From an uncultured Dorea sp. (GTDB lineage: Bacteria; Bacillota; Clostridia; Lachnospirales; Lachnospiraceae), in NCBI GenBank assembly GCA_910585725.1, contig CAJUFA010000001.1, forward strand, positions 178,912 to 242,911: 64,000 nucleotides of DNA, given 5' to 3'. Positions 16,464 to 24,104 of this stretch are shown in pieces (the stretch's first letter is position 1; every line of letters begins with the position of its first letter). The notes beneath the pieces were generated by a model that saw only the letters and a program-made list of their open reading frames with translations, was not told the DNA's origin and did no database searches. Position numbers and translations under genes: made by a program.

Positions 16464-17135
16464 TTAAACCGGCCGGACGACGCGTCCGTCCTGAAGACGC
16501 ACGACACGATCCGCAAGCTGGGCAAGCTCCTGATTATGCGTTATCATAATCAGAGTCTGGCGGAAAGTCTCAGCCGTCATCTTCAGAAGTCCCGCTACAT
16601 TCTGGCTGGTCCGGGCGTCGAAGCTTCCTGTGGGTTCGTCGGCTAAGATGACCGAGGGCTTGGTGATCAGCGCCCTGGCAATGGCGGCGCATTGCTGGCC
16701 GCCTCCGGAGAGCATGTAAGGAAATCGGTCTAACTGTTCCTTAAGTCCCAGCGCCTCTACGATCTGTGTAAAAAACATCGGGTCCGGGCGGGAATCATCC
16801 AGCGCAAGAGGAAACAGGATATTTTCCCGAATGGTCAATTCAGGAACAAGATTATAATCCTGGAACACAAAACCAACCTTTCTGCGTCGAAAAACAGTCA
16901 GTTGTTCTTCACTCAGCTCGGCAAGATTGATCCCGTCGACGATTACGGCTCCTTCCGTCGGCTCATACAAGCCCCCGATCAGATTCAGAAGCGTCGTCTT
17001 ACCGGAACCGGACGCGCCGACGATGGCGGTAAACCTGCTCTTTTCTATAGAAAGGCTGACGCCGTCGATTGCCCTGACCTGTCGGGGACCCCTTCCAAAA
17101 TATTTCTTCACGTTATGCATTGTCACAATATCCAT
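16464..17135 (-). CDS. ABC transporter ATP-binding protein with altered signature loop
   Basis: 223 aa from the ATG at 17135 (MDIVTMHNVKKYFGRG); an ATG 36 bases upstream would add 12 residues but lacks a site. Walker A GASGSGKTT, Q-loop FQDYNLVP, Walker B ILADEPTGSFD and H-loop ITHN are intact. The signature loop reads LSGGGQQCAAIARAL instead of the usual LSGGQQQRVAIARAL: the LSGG core is kept, but the following Gln is Gly and the conserved Arg is Cys. Similar in sequence to the ATPase at 12996, so the two look like paralogues by duplication. It lies downstream of the kinase gene, before the permease. It may pair with the other ATPase as a heterodimer, or be a decaying copy. Confidence 0.9.
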   Translation of the reverse strand: MDIVTMHNVKKYFGRGPRQVRAIDGVSLSIEKSRFTAIVGASGSGKTTLLNLIGGLYEPTEGAVIVDGINLAELSEEQLTVFRRRKVGFVFQDYNLVPELTIRENILFPLALDDSRPDPMFFTQIVEALGLKEQLDRFPYMLSGGGQQCAAIARALITKPSVILADEPTGSFDARTSQNVAGLLKMTAETFRQTLIMITHNQELAQLADRVVRLQDGRVVRPV

Positions 17136-17199
17136 CCTTCTCGCTTCGTCTCCTTCCTGACTTTGGATCATTTGAATTCGGCATGCCCGCTTAAATTTA

Positions 17200-18234
17200 C
17201 TAATTCAGCAAAAACACAGAAAAGGTCGTGCCCGTCCCCGGCTCCGAGAACACTGTAATATATCCCTTCTGACGGGTAAGTATCCCCCGGGCCAGATACA
17301 GCCCCAGGCCAACCCCTTCTTCGGCGGAAACCTCCTGAGCCCGGTAGAACCGCTTAAAAACATCGTTGTAATGCTCGGCCGCAATCCCGATTCCCGTATC
17401 GGTAATGTCGATTCGGGTATAAAATTGCCATGGACGGACGGTCACACGGATGCTTCCGCCCTCCGGCGTATATTTTACAGCATTATCGAGAATATTCTCC
17501 AACGCCTCCGCAGTCCACTTGATATCGTGCCGCACGACGGTATCAACGCCGCACTCTACGTCGATCTGAATATTTTTCACGTCTGCTTTTGCCCAGACAC
17601 TATTGACAGCCTGTGCAATGGTATTGTACAGGCTGTGAGATTCCATATGAAGAGTAAATGTCCCGGTTTCCAGGCGGGACATCTTAATAAGGGACTGCAT
17701 CAGAAAATCAAGTTTATTGATCTGAGCAGCCATAGTCGCGAGAAATTCGGCGCGTTTTTCCTCTGATAGCCGATGCTGACGTAATATATTCAAAAACATC
17801 TGAATATTTGCGACGGGTGTTTTGACCTGATGGGAGATATCGCTGACCAATTCCTGTATTGTCTGCTTATCCTGCTCGCTCTGCCGCCGACCTTCCTGCA
17901 TACGATCATAGTATTGAAGAAGTTTCCCCTGTACTTTGGAGACCTGCGAATCTTCATATGGATGATAATTCTCCGGTTCACGATCGTCCATGAGCGCGTC
18001 TATCGTCTCACAGACAGTATTGACGAGCTCGGACTGCCGCCGTCTCTGCCTCCGGTTCCACAGAATTACCAGCCAGAATACGGCGGCACCGCAGACAAGG
18101 ATAAACATCCGCATATATGCGGGAGGAATGTAATCCCACAGCAGACACTGAAGTATGATCAGGAGCGCTGTGACTAATAACAGAATATAGATATACCCGC
18201 TATTCTGTCCTGAACAGTTATTAAGCTTCTTCAT
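17200..18234 (-). CDS. Sensor histidine kinase, short-loop (BceS/intramembrane-sensing-like)
   Basis: 344 aa. Two N-terminal helices (about 13-31 and 42-60) are joined by only about ten exposed residues, the plan of intramembrane-sensing kinases that take their signal from a partner ABC permease. A long linker leads to a HisKA-type domain with the phospho-acceptor His in SDISHQVKTPVANIQ, then N-box ILDNAVKYTPEGG, G1 DTGIGI, F-box FKRFYR and G2 GVGLGLYL. It overlaps the upstream regulator gene by 4 bp (ATGA), so the two are co-translated. The adjacent FtsX-type transporter is the probable sensor partner. Confidence 0.94.
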   Translation of the reverse strand: MKKLNNCSGQNSGYIYILLLVTALLIILQCLLWDYIPPAYMRMFILVCGAAVFWLVILWNRRQRRRQSELVNTVCETIDALMDDREPENYHPYEDSQVSKVQGKLLQYYDRMQEGRRQSEQDKQTIQELVSDISHQVKTPVANIQMFLNILRQHRLSEEKRAEFLATMAAQINKLDFLMQSLIKMSRLETGTFTLHMESHSLYNTIAQAVNSVWAKADVKNIQIDVECGVDTVVRHDIKWTAEALENILDNAVKYTPEGGSIRVTVRPWQFYTRIDITDTGIGIAAEHYNDVFKRFYRAQEVSAEEGVGLGLYLARGILTRQKGYITVFSEPGTGTTFSVFLLN

Positions 18235-18920
18235 AGTCCCTCCCCCGTCCAGATATAGCCCATTCCTCTGACAGTCCGGATATAGGAATTGGATGCGTCT
18301 TCTATCTTAGACCGCAGCCGGGTCATGGTTACGGTAAGCGTATGATCGTCGATGTAGTTGCTGTCGCAGTCCCATAGCTTTTCCAACAGAATCTGCCGGG
18401 TCACAATATTGCCGGCATTGGCGGTTAAGAGCCGCAAAAGCTTATATTCATTAGGCGTAATCGCCAGCTTCTCTCCGCCCCGGACGGCCGTCAGCGTACC
18501 AAAATCCAGACACAGATATCCATCGTCATAGCTGTCGGCCTGAGATTTTGCGGCCGACGCCTGCCTGCGAAGCGCAACCTCTATGCGGCGCTTCAGTATC
18601 TGTATATTAAACGGCTTGGTGATATAGTCGTCCGCACCAAGATCAAAACCGTTTAAGATATCCTGCTCCAGGTCGTTAGCGGTAAGAAATATAACCGGAA
18701 GGTTCGGCAGCTCTTTTTTCATTTCCCGGCAAAGCTCGAAGCCATTACCATCCGGAAGATTCACATCCAGGAGCATCAGATCAAAGGCTTCGTTTCTAAG
18801 AAGCCGCCGCGCTTTCTGACAATTATAGGATGCTACCGTAAGATATCCGCCGGCGTCCAACTCGAAACACAGCCCGGTACTTAAAGCCAAATCATCCTCT
18901 ACGACCAGTATCTTCGTCAT
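18231..18920 (-). CDS. OmpR/PhoB-family response regulator
   Basis: 229 aa. Receiver domain (1-120) with acidic pair ED at 8-9, phospho-Asp in LLLDVNLPDG and Lys in DYITKPFN; a winged-helix output domain (about 130-227) ends in TVRGMGYIW. The gene leads a minus-strand unit with the kinase and one ABC ATPase. It probably controls the permease through the dyad at 16419-16432. Start: ATG; the ribosome binding site AGAGGTGA is appropriately placed. Confidence 0.95.
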   Translation of the reverse strand: MTKILVVEDDLALSTGLCFELDAGGYLTVASYNCQKARRLLRNEAFDLMLLDVNLPDGNGFELCREMKKELPNLPVIFLTANDLEQDILNGFDLGADDYITKPFNIQILKRRIEVALRRQASAAKSQADSYDDGYLCLDFGTLTAVRGGEKLAITPNEYKLLRLLTANAGNIVTRQILLEKLWDCDSNYIDDHTLTVTMTRLRSKIEDASNSYIRTVRGMGYIWTGEGL

Positions 18921-18975
18921 GTATCGTCACCTCTGTCGTTGTGTTTATATTTACTAAGTATATACGAAAAATTTT

Positions 18976-19131
18976 TTAAACACAACAAACTTCTTCGCCA
19001 TATTCTTCGTCAAGCTGTGCATCCAGCTTGGTCTTCTTTATTTTAAGCGTCAAAAGACATACTATGCCCGCCGCGAGCGCCGCTGCCGCTATAACAATTC
19101 CGCCGTAGAACATCATTTCATTTGTAATCAT
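18976..19131 (-). CDS. 51-aa single-span membrane protein, last gene of the tad/FHA/PP2C unit
   Basis: Short gene beginning with an ATG that overlaps the PP2C stop codon (ATGA), which supports translation by coupling. The product starts MITNEMMFYGGIVIAAAALA, giving one membrane helix (about 8-30), then a basic LKIKKTKLDAQLDEEYGEE segment and a Cys-Cys-Val C terminus. It was found by reading the sequence past the phosphatase gene; its length is below common gene-calling limits. It could tether or modulate the phosphatase or the FHA protein at the membrane; this is inference from position only. Confidence 0.7.
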   Translation of the reverse strand: MITNEMMFYGGIVIAAAALAAGIVCLLTLKIKKTKLDAQLDEEYGEEVCCV

Positions 19132-19955
19132 TCCGTTAATCCTCTTCTTTGACTGTATAACAATTTCTGTAAATATTTTTTATATACGGAAGCCTCATCT
19201 GCGCCACGCTCCGACATTGTCCGAAGCAGGATCACGGATATATTATCTTTCTCGCCTCTTTCTATGACTGTCTCTGTGATTTCCTTCCCCCGTCTTTCCA
19301 TGGCTTCTTCATCAACGAGATCTTCCGGCGCGAACGCCTCCTGCAGTTCCTGTTCGCTGATCTTATGCCGAAATCCGTCCGTACACAGCAGATATATAGC
19401 CTCCTCTTTTACCTCTCCGCTGTAATATGCCGGCCTGATCATCTTAGAGACTCCGATTCCCTGGAGCAGAATATTCTCTTTTCCCTCTTTATCAAGTTCC
19501 GCCTGAACCTGATCCTTCGTAAGCTGCCTGACCTGATCCTTGATCTCATAGATACGGCAGTCTCCCACATGAGCGATATAATATTCCTGCTGCCGCAGAA
19601 GCATCACCGTAGCCGTTGTTCCCAGCCGGATTCCGCAGCGCCGCCCATATTCTCTTATCTTCTGATGTATATCCTGAAGAAGAATCTCCCATGATTCATA
19701 CAGCTCATCCTCGAACTCTGCTTCATTTTCAATTCTGAAAAAGATTTCTTCAAACCACATATCAAATGCGCCGGCTACTTCCGCGCTTGCCAGCTCCCCT
19801 TGTTTCAAACCTCCCATACCGTCGCAGATAACCGCAAGAACCGTTTCCTGTCCATGATATACCGCCCGGCTGACCAGCAGAGCGTCCTGATTGACCTCTT
19901 TTCTCTTACCCCTGTCTGTATAACATGCGAATGAATATCTCATATAGATATGCAT
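19128..19955 (-). CDS. PP2C-family Ser/Thr protein phosphatase
   Basis: 275 aa from ATG 19955 (MHIYMRYSFACYTDRGKRKE); a start at 19943 (MRYSFACYTD) is equally possible. Motifs of metal-dependent PP2C (Stp1/PrpC type): NQDALLV, the metal-binding ICDGMGG, GTTATVML, HVGDCRIYEI, LCTDGFRHKIS and KDNISVILLR, all with their acidic ligands. No membrane span, so cytosolic. It follows the FHA gene with only 13 bp between and precedes the 51-aa membrane protein. Together with the FHA protein and the receptor kinase at 32660-35620 it forms a complete phospho-Ser/Thr circuit linked to the pilus locus. Confidence 0.93.
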   Translation of the reverse strand: MHIYMRYSFACYTDRGKRKEVNQDALLVSRAVYHGQETVLAVICDGMGGLKQGELASAEVAGAFDMWFEEIFFRIENEAEFEDELYESWEILLQDIHQKIREYGRRCGIRLGTTATVMLLRQQEYYIAHVGDCRIYEIKDQVRQLTKDQVQAELDKEGKENILLQGIGVSKMIRPAYYSGEVKEEAIYLLCTDGFRHKISEQELQEAFAPEDLVDEEAMERRGKEITETVIERGEKDNISVILLRTMSERGADEASVYKKYLQKLLYSQRRGLTE

Positions 19956-19968
19956 ATCCTCTCTTTCA

Positions 19969-21390
19969 TTATTGTACGGCAAACTCCAATTCCTCGTCTC
20001 CGAGCCGTATCTTTGATCCATGGACCAGTTTCACCGGCGATTGTCCCGGCTCCAGCTTCACGCCGTCCACATAGGTATGATTCTTCGAATTGTTATCTTC
20101 TATAAATACTTCTCCATTCCGAAGATAAAGCAAAGCATGAACCCGTCCGATCCCCCGGTTCCCTGTTATACAGATCTCCGCGATCGACGTACTTCTTCCG
20201 ATTCTCGTAACCTCTTCACTGATTCTATAGCTTTCCCCTGTTCCATGCCGATATAGGATGAATTCAGGCTGTACGGTATTCTGCTTTGCCCCTATGATAT
20301 ACGTCTCTTCATCGTCGTCTCCATCGAGGAATACCGTCTCGCCGAAATCCTGCATATCTACCCGCCGCTTGTTTATCTCAACATTCTGAAAGGGAATGGC
20401 CGCCTCCATTCCCGGTATGTCTATTCTCCCCAGAGGGGACTCTGTGGGAGAATCTTCTTCTGAACTTCTCTTCTTTCCTGTTAGTTTCCCCCAGAGGCTT
20501 TTCTTCTCTTTCTTCTTATCCTCTTTTTTCTCCTTTTCCGGCTTCTTCTCTTTTTCTGATTTATCCTTCATAAAGAAGAAACCTTTCTTCTCCTTCTTAA
20601 CCTCTTCTTCCTCCGAGAACAGTATATCCAGATTCTTCTCTCTTTTCAGATCCCGAACAATCAGCTTTCTGTCCTCTTCCGAAAGTCCCCCTCCGTTTCT
20701 TCCGGCCGGAGTATTTTGCTGCACATTCTGTTGATATGACTGCGGAATGTGCCGGTACGGCTGCGGCGGCTTTTCAAAAGCCTGCATACACAACTGCGAA
20801 TCCAAAATCTGACCTTGCGGCTGCGGCTTGGAGTTATTTTCTTTCTTTAATCGGTTTATTTCTTCTTTGAAAGTATGTATGGAAAATGTTCCTGCCCCGC
20901 CAAGCAGATTAAGCAGCGACGCGACATAACTGCAGTCCTCCGTCTGATCGTACCGGATACCCATGAACATTTCTTTCAGGAATACGTCGATCTTCCTCCC
21001 CTCCCGCACGACAGGAAGAACAACCATTGAGACTTTCAATGTATCCGGATCTATGTAGACATACTCCATATCCATCACATATGAAGAGATACTCAGCATG
21101 TAATCCTCCGACGCGATCGCCGCGTCTGCTATCGACTCCAGGATACTTAAGATCTTCTGCCGGCTGACCACTCCCTGCAAGTATTCCCGGAGATTCATTA
21201 ACCCAGAGATATCGTATTTCATATAGAATTTATCGTCAATCTGAATGTGGTTCCCAGAGCTGACGCCGTCAATCTTATTATTCGACATCATCTCCAGCGT
21301 CAGAGTATCCATATGGTCTTCCGTTTTCTTTTCATATACCAGATATCTCTTCTCTCCCTGCTCTTCATACGTAAATGAATTTATTTCCAA
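19969..21390 (-). CDS. FHA-domain protein with DUF6382-like N terminus
   Basis: 473 aa if started at the TTG at 21390, preceded by GGGAGG at 7-bp spacing; an ATG 15 bases upstream overlaps that site and is unlikely. The first about 190 residues resemble the DUF6382 region found ahead of FHA domains in Clostridia (recollection). A Pro/Gln-rich stretch and a very basic, Lys/Glu-rich linker (SEKEKKPEKEKKEDKKKEKK) follow. The last about 90 residues are an FHA domain: ITRIGRSTSIAEICI, the GRVHALLYLRNGEVFIEDNN core and NHTYVDG. FHA domains bind phosphothreonine, so this is the likely reader of the nearby kinase and substrate for the adjacent phosphatase. Confidence 0.9.
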   Translation of the reverse strand: MEINSFTYEEQGEKRYLVYEKKTEDHMDTLTLEMMSNNKIDGVSSGNHIQIDDKFYMKYDISGLMNLREYLQGVVSRQKILSILESIADAAIASEDYMLSISSYVMDMEYVYIDPDTLKVSMVVLPVVREGRKIDVFLKEMFMGIRYDQTEDCSYVASLLNLLGGAGTFSIHTFKEEINRLKKENNSKPQPQGQILDSQLCMQAFEKPPQPYRHIPQSYQQNVQQNTPAGRNGGGLSEEDRKLIVRDLKREKNLDILFSEEEEVKKEKKGFFFMKDKSEKEKKPEKEKKEDKKKEKKSLWGKLTGKKRSSEEDSPTESPLGRIDIPGMEAAIPFQNVEINKRRVDMQDFGETVFLDGDDDEETYIIGAKQNTVQPEFILYRHGTGESYRISEEVTRIGRSTSIAEICITGNRGIGRVHALLYLRNGEVFIEDNNSKNHTYVDGVKLEPGQSPVKLVHGSKIRLGDEELEFAVQ

Positions 21391-21452
21391 AATAAAACCT
21401 CCCATCTAAGGCTATATCAAACCTCTGTCCATGCTTGCGCCAAGTCTCTTCT

Positions 21453-22766
21453 TTACAAAGAAGTGTTCAGTTGTATCAGTCTCCACTCTTCTTCCCCGTC
21501 CTCTTCCATCTTCACAGCCGCCGTACCCGACTTTGAAAAACGTGTCGCCGCAAGAAACTGAGGGGCGATAATCAGATTCCCGTCCATATCAATATAGCCC
21601 CATTTTCCGTCTGTATATACGGCGGCAAGCCCATTGCCAAACGACTCTGCGTTCTCATAAGTATAGTCGATAACCAGCTCGCCTTCCGCGTCCACGAATC
21701 CCCATTTCCCGTCGTGACACACGGCGGCGTAACCTTCTTCCGGAAATGCTTTCGCGTCGTCAAAGGACAGCTTACCTATTCTTTTTTCCTTCGTATTAAT
21801 CAGATGATACTCCTTCTTTTCCTTTACGAAGATGCATTTCTGGTTGGAACAAAAGCCGCTTTCATCTGTGATTACGCCGTCATATTTCCTGTCGCCTTTG
21901 ACTTTTCCATCTTTATCTACCAGAACCCATTTCTTATCTTTCCTTGCGGCTCCTGTACCGTCCTTTATTCCCGTCAGCTCATTCCAGGAAAATTTACCCG
22001 CCGCTTCCATCTCTTCGTTAAGATAACCGTATTTCCCGTCTTTACACGCCGCTGCGCGTTCTGAGCTGATCATCCCGAGATCCTGATATTCAGAATCCGG
22101 AACCTTGCGTGTCTGTCCGTCTTTATCTATATAGATGTATGTACCGTCTTCCTTCTGTACCAGCGCAAATCCATCTTCAGAAAAAGGACAGGCTTTCTTA
22201 TACTCACATTCGACAATCTTCTCTCCCTTCTCATTCACGATTCCATAGAGTCCTTCTTCCATAACTGCCATAGAATCATTCACAATCTCTCCCATCTTGT
22301 CAAAACTGCAGTACAGCTCCGTATAGCTTCCCTTAAACCGGATAAACCATTCCTTCGCATTCTCATTATCCGGATAATCCTCTACAAAATCCTCCAGATA
22401 TCCCACCGCTTCATTCTCGTATTCGTTCTCGACATAGTATTCCATCAGCATATTCAATGCTTCGTCATTATTCTGATAAGTCTCCGCTGTTTTTGCGCAG
22501 ATGGCTGTGAATTTATTCGTATTTCCGCTGTTTAAATACGCCCGGGCCATCCTGATATAAGTCTCCACGTTATCCGGCTCATACTCAAGGGCCTGTTCAT
22601 ATTCCGCCGCCGCGTCTACATAGATCTCCTTCTCTTCCAGTTCAGCCGCCCTCTTCATATGCTCCTTTGCCTGCTTCGGACGGTTCACCGCTTCTGATAC
22701 CGCTGTGTACCAGGACAAGCCCAGCAAGACGGCAAACATCAATATGATATTCCTTTTCATCTGCAT
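21453..22766 (-). CDS. TPR and WG-repeat protein, membrane-anchored or secreted
   Basis: About 437 aa from ATG 22766; a TTG at 22778 and an ATG at 22760 are alternatives, and none has a strong site. A hydrophobic N terminus (MKRNIILMFAVLLGLSWYTA) is a signal peptide or anchor. Residues about 35-130 are TPR-like (AAAEYEQALEYEPDNVETYI). The rest is a run of WG repeats of the YGYIDMDGNLIIAPQF type, including GKWGFVDAEGELVIDYTY and GKWGYIDMDG. WG repeats usually form extracellular beta structures of unknown ligand. The gene lies between the prepilin peptidase and the FHA gene in the pilus operon, so it may be an accessory of the pilus or of its signalling. Confidence 0.85.
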   Translation of the reverse strand: MQMKRNIILMFAVLLGLSWYTAVSEAVNRPKQAKEHMKRAAELEEKEIYVDAAAEYEQALEYEPDNVETYIRMARAYLNSGNTNKFTAICAKTAETYQNNDEALNMLMEYYVENEYENEAVGYLEDFVEDYPDNENAKEWFIRFKGSYTELYCSFDKMGEIVNDSMAVMEEGLYGIVNEKGEKIVECEYKKACPFSEDGFALVQKEDGTYIYIDKDGQTRKVPDSEYQDLGMISSERAAACKDGKYGYLNEEMEAAGKFSWNELTGIKDGTGAARKDKKWVLVDKDGKVKGDRKYDGVITDESGFCSNQKCIFVKEKKEYHLINTKEKRIGKLSFDDAKAFPEEGYAAVCHDGKWGFVDAEGELVIDYTYENAESFGNGLAAVYTDGKWGYIDMDGNLIIAPQFLAATRFSKSGTAAVKMEEDGEEEWRLIQLNTSL

Positions 22767-22767
22767 C

Positions 22768-23358
22768 TTACATACCAAGTGCCATCGTCAGTACCGTTCC
22801 GACGAATATAAACGGGGCAAAAGGTATCTCCTCCTTCAATTTTATCTTCTTTAACAGCAGCATGGCAATACTGTAGAAGGCGCTGGACATAACCGACAAA
22901 AACACAGCCGTCATTATGCTTCCGCTTCCCATATAACTCCCGATCACTATAAAGAGTTTCACGTCCCCCATACCTACGCCGCCTTTGGAAATAAAATGCG
23001 CAATCAGAAACATCCCGCCTCCGATCGCCGCCCCCAGCAAAGCAGACAGCAGCACAGCCAATCCTAATTTTGGATAGGTCAGCCATTCCGCGGCAAGCAG
23101 GATTCCGCGAACCGTCAATAACATCTTCAGTATACGATTGGGAATGCGCCTACTTTGCCAGTCAATCCATGCGATAAAGAATAACGCCGCAGCGAGAACC
23201 ATATAACGGCTTATCTTCCATATACTATAGGCGAAGAGAAAGAATTCCGCCGCAAGTCCGATACTTACTGTCAATGCAATGATCAGACATATCCTGAACT
23301 TTTTATCCGTCCATTGTTTGCGAAACCATGATATACCTTGTTTCATATCCTGCTTCAT
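22768..23358 (-). CDS. tadV: Prepilin peptidase, A24 family (TadV/CpaA-like)
   Basis: 196-aa polytopic membrane aspartyl protease. The two catalytic aspartates are in AWIDWQSRRIPN and in the GVGMGDVKLF (GxGD) motif. It lacks the N-terminal methylase part of PilD, as expected for CpaA/TadV. About five or six membrane helices. It would cleave the Flp pilin (27612-27869) and the TadE-like pseudopilins. The following TPR/WG gene begins right at its stop codon. Confidence 0.9.
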   Translation of the reverse strand: MKQDMKQGISWFRKQWTDKKFRICLIIALTVSIGLAAEFFLFAYSIWKISRYMVLAAALFFIAWIDWQSRRIPNRILKMLLTVRGILLAAEWLTYPKLGLAVLLSALLGAAIGGGMFLIAHFISKGGVGMGDVKLFIVIGSYMGSGSIMTAVFLSVMSSAFYSIAMLLLKKIKLKEEIPFAPFIFVGTVLTMALGM

Positions 23359-23393
23359 ACCTTTTTATCATCCTTATTCAGAATCATTCACAC

Positions 23394-24047
23394 CTACCAG
23401 ATCAGCGTATAGGCGCACTGCCGGAATTCATACTGTCCAATATCAAAATCCGGGAAAAGAACATTCTTCATCGTATAGGTGACTACGATCTTAACATTAC
23501 CTTTACCCTCCGTATTGTCCAGACACCTTGTATTGTCAAAATGAAGCCCCGCAAGCCCTCCTTCTATCCCTATATTTTCTAAATACTCATTCGGATCGTC
23601 TGATACAAGTGAAATTTCATTTTTAATGTTATTCTTCGTCAGCATACCGACGCCCTCGGTTATCAACCGCTGTTCTCCCTGATTTTTCACAAATCCAAAC
23701 ACATCTTCCACCAGACCGTCCATATCGCTCATAGCGTTGGCAAAATCTTTTAACGATTTCGTCGATTTTTCAACCGTTACCTGAAAATCCGCACTTTTCT
23801 TATTCGTACTGATTATTCTGTCGCTGATCTTCGTCTTCGTCAGCACATAGCTATAGGCAGATATCTGCTTTGCGGTCTGCGTAACCGCGTGGTGTATCAA
23901 CATTTCTGCCTGAACGAACCTTGCGGCGTTAATCAGCGTAAAAAAAGCTATCATAAAAGGAATCAAAAATAAAAGCGCCTCTACCGTCAGTGAACCCTTG
24001 TTCCCTGCCCCCCTGATCTTATCTCTGTTCTTCTCTTCTGCCCTCAT
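23394..24047 (-). CDS. TadE-like pseudopilin (second copy)
   Basis: 217 aa. Basic N terminus, then KGSLTVEALLFLIPFMIAFF, the type IVb pilin/TadE-like leader with Glu at position +5 after the Gly and a long hydrophobic helix, then a soluble domain of about 150 residues. Such minor pilins are processed by the prepilin peptidase encoded just downstream. AAAGGACAAAGG precedes the ATG. It lies directly after the DUF5702-like gene. Confidence 0.8.
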   Translation of the reverse strand: MRAEEKNRDKIRGAGNKGSLTVEALLFLIPFMIAFFTLINAARFVQAEMLIHHAVTQTAKQISAYSYVLTKTKISDRIISTNKKSADFQVTVEKSTKSLKDFANAMSDMDGLVEDVFGFVKNQGEQRLITEGVGMLTKNNIKNEISLVSDDPNEYLENIGIEGGLAGLHFDNTRCLDNTEGKGNVKIVVTYTMKNVLFPDFDIGQYEFRQCAYTLIW

Positions 24048-24104
24048 CCTTTGTCCTTCATTTTCCTTTCATATTCCTTGCGTATCCCCTCGAACACACG
24101 CCGC

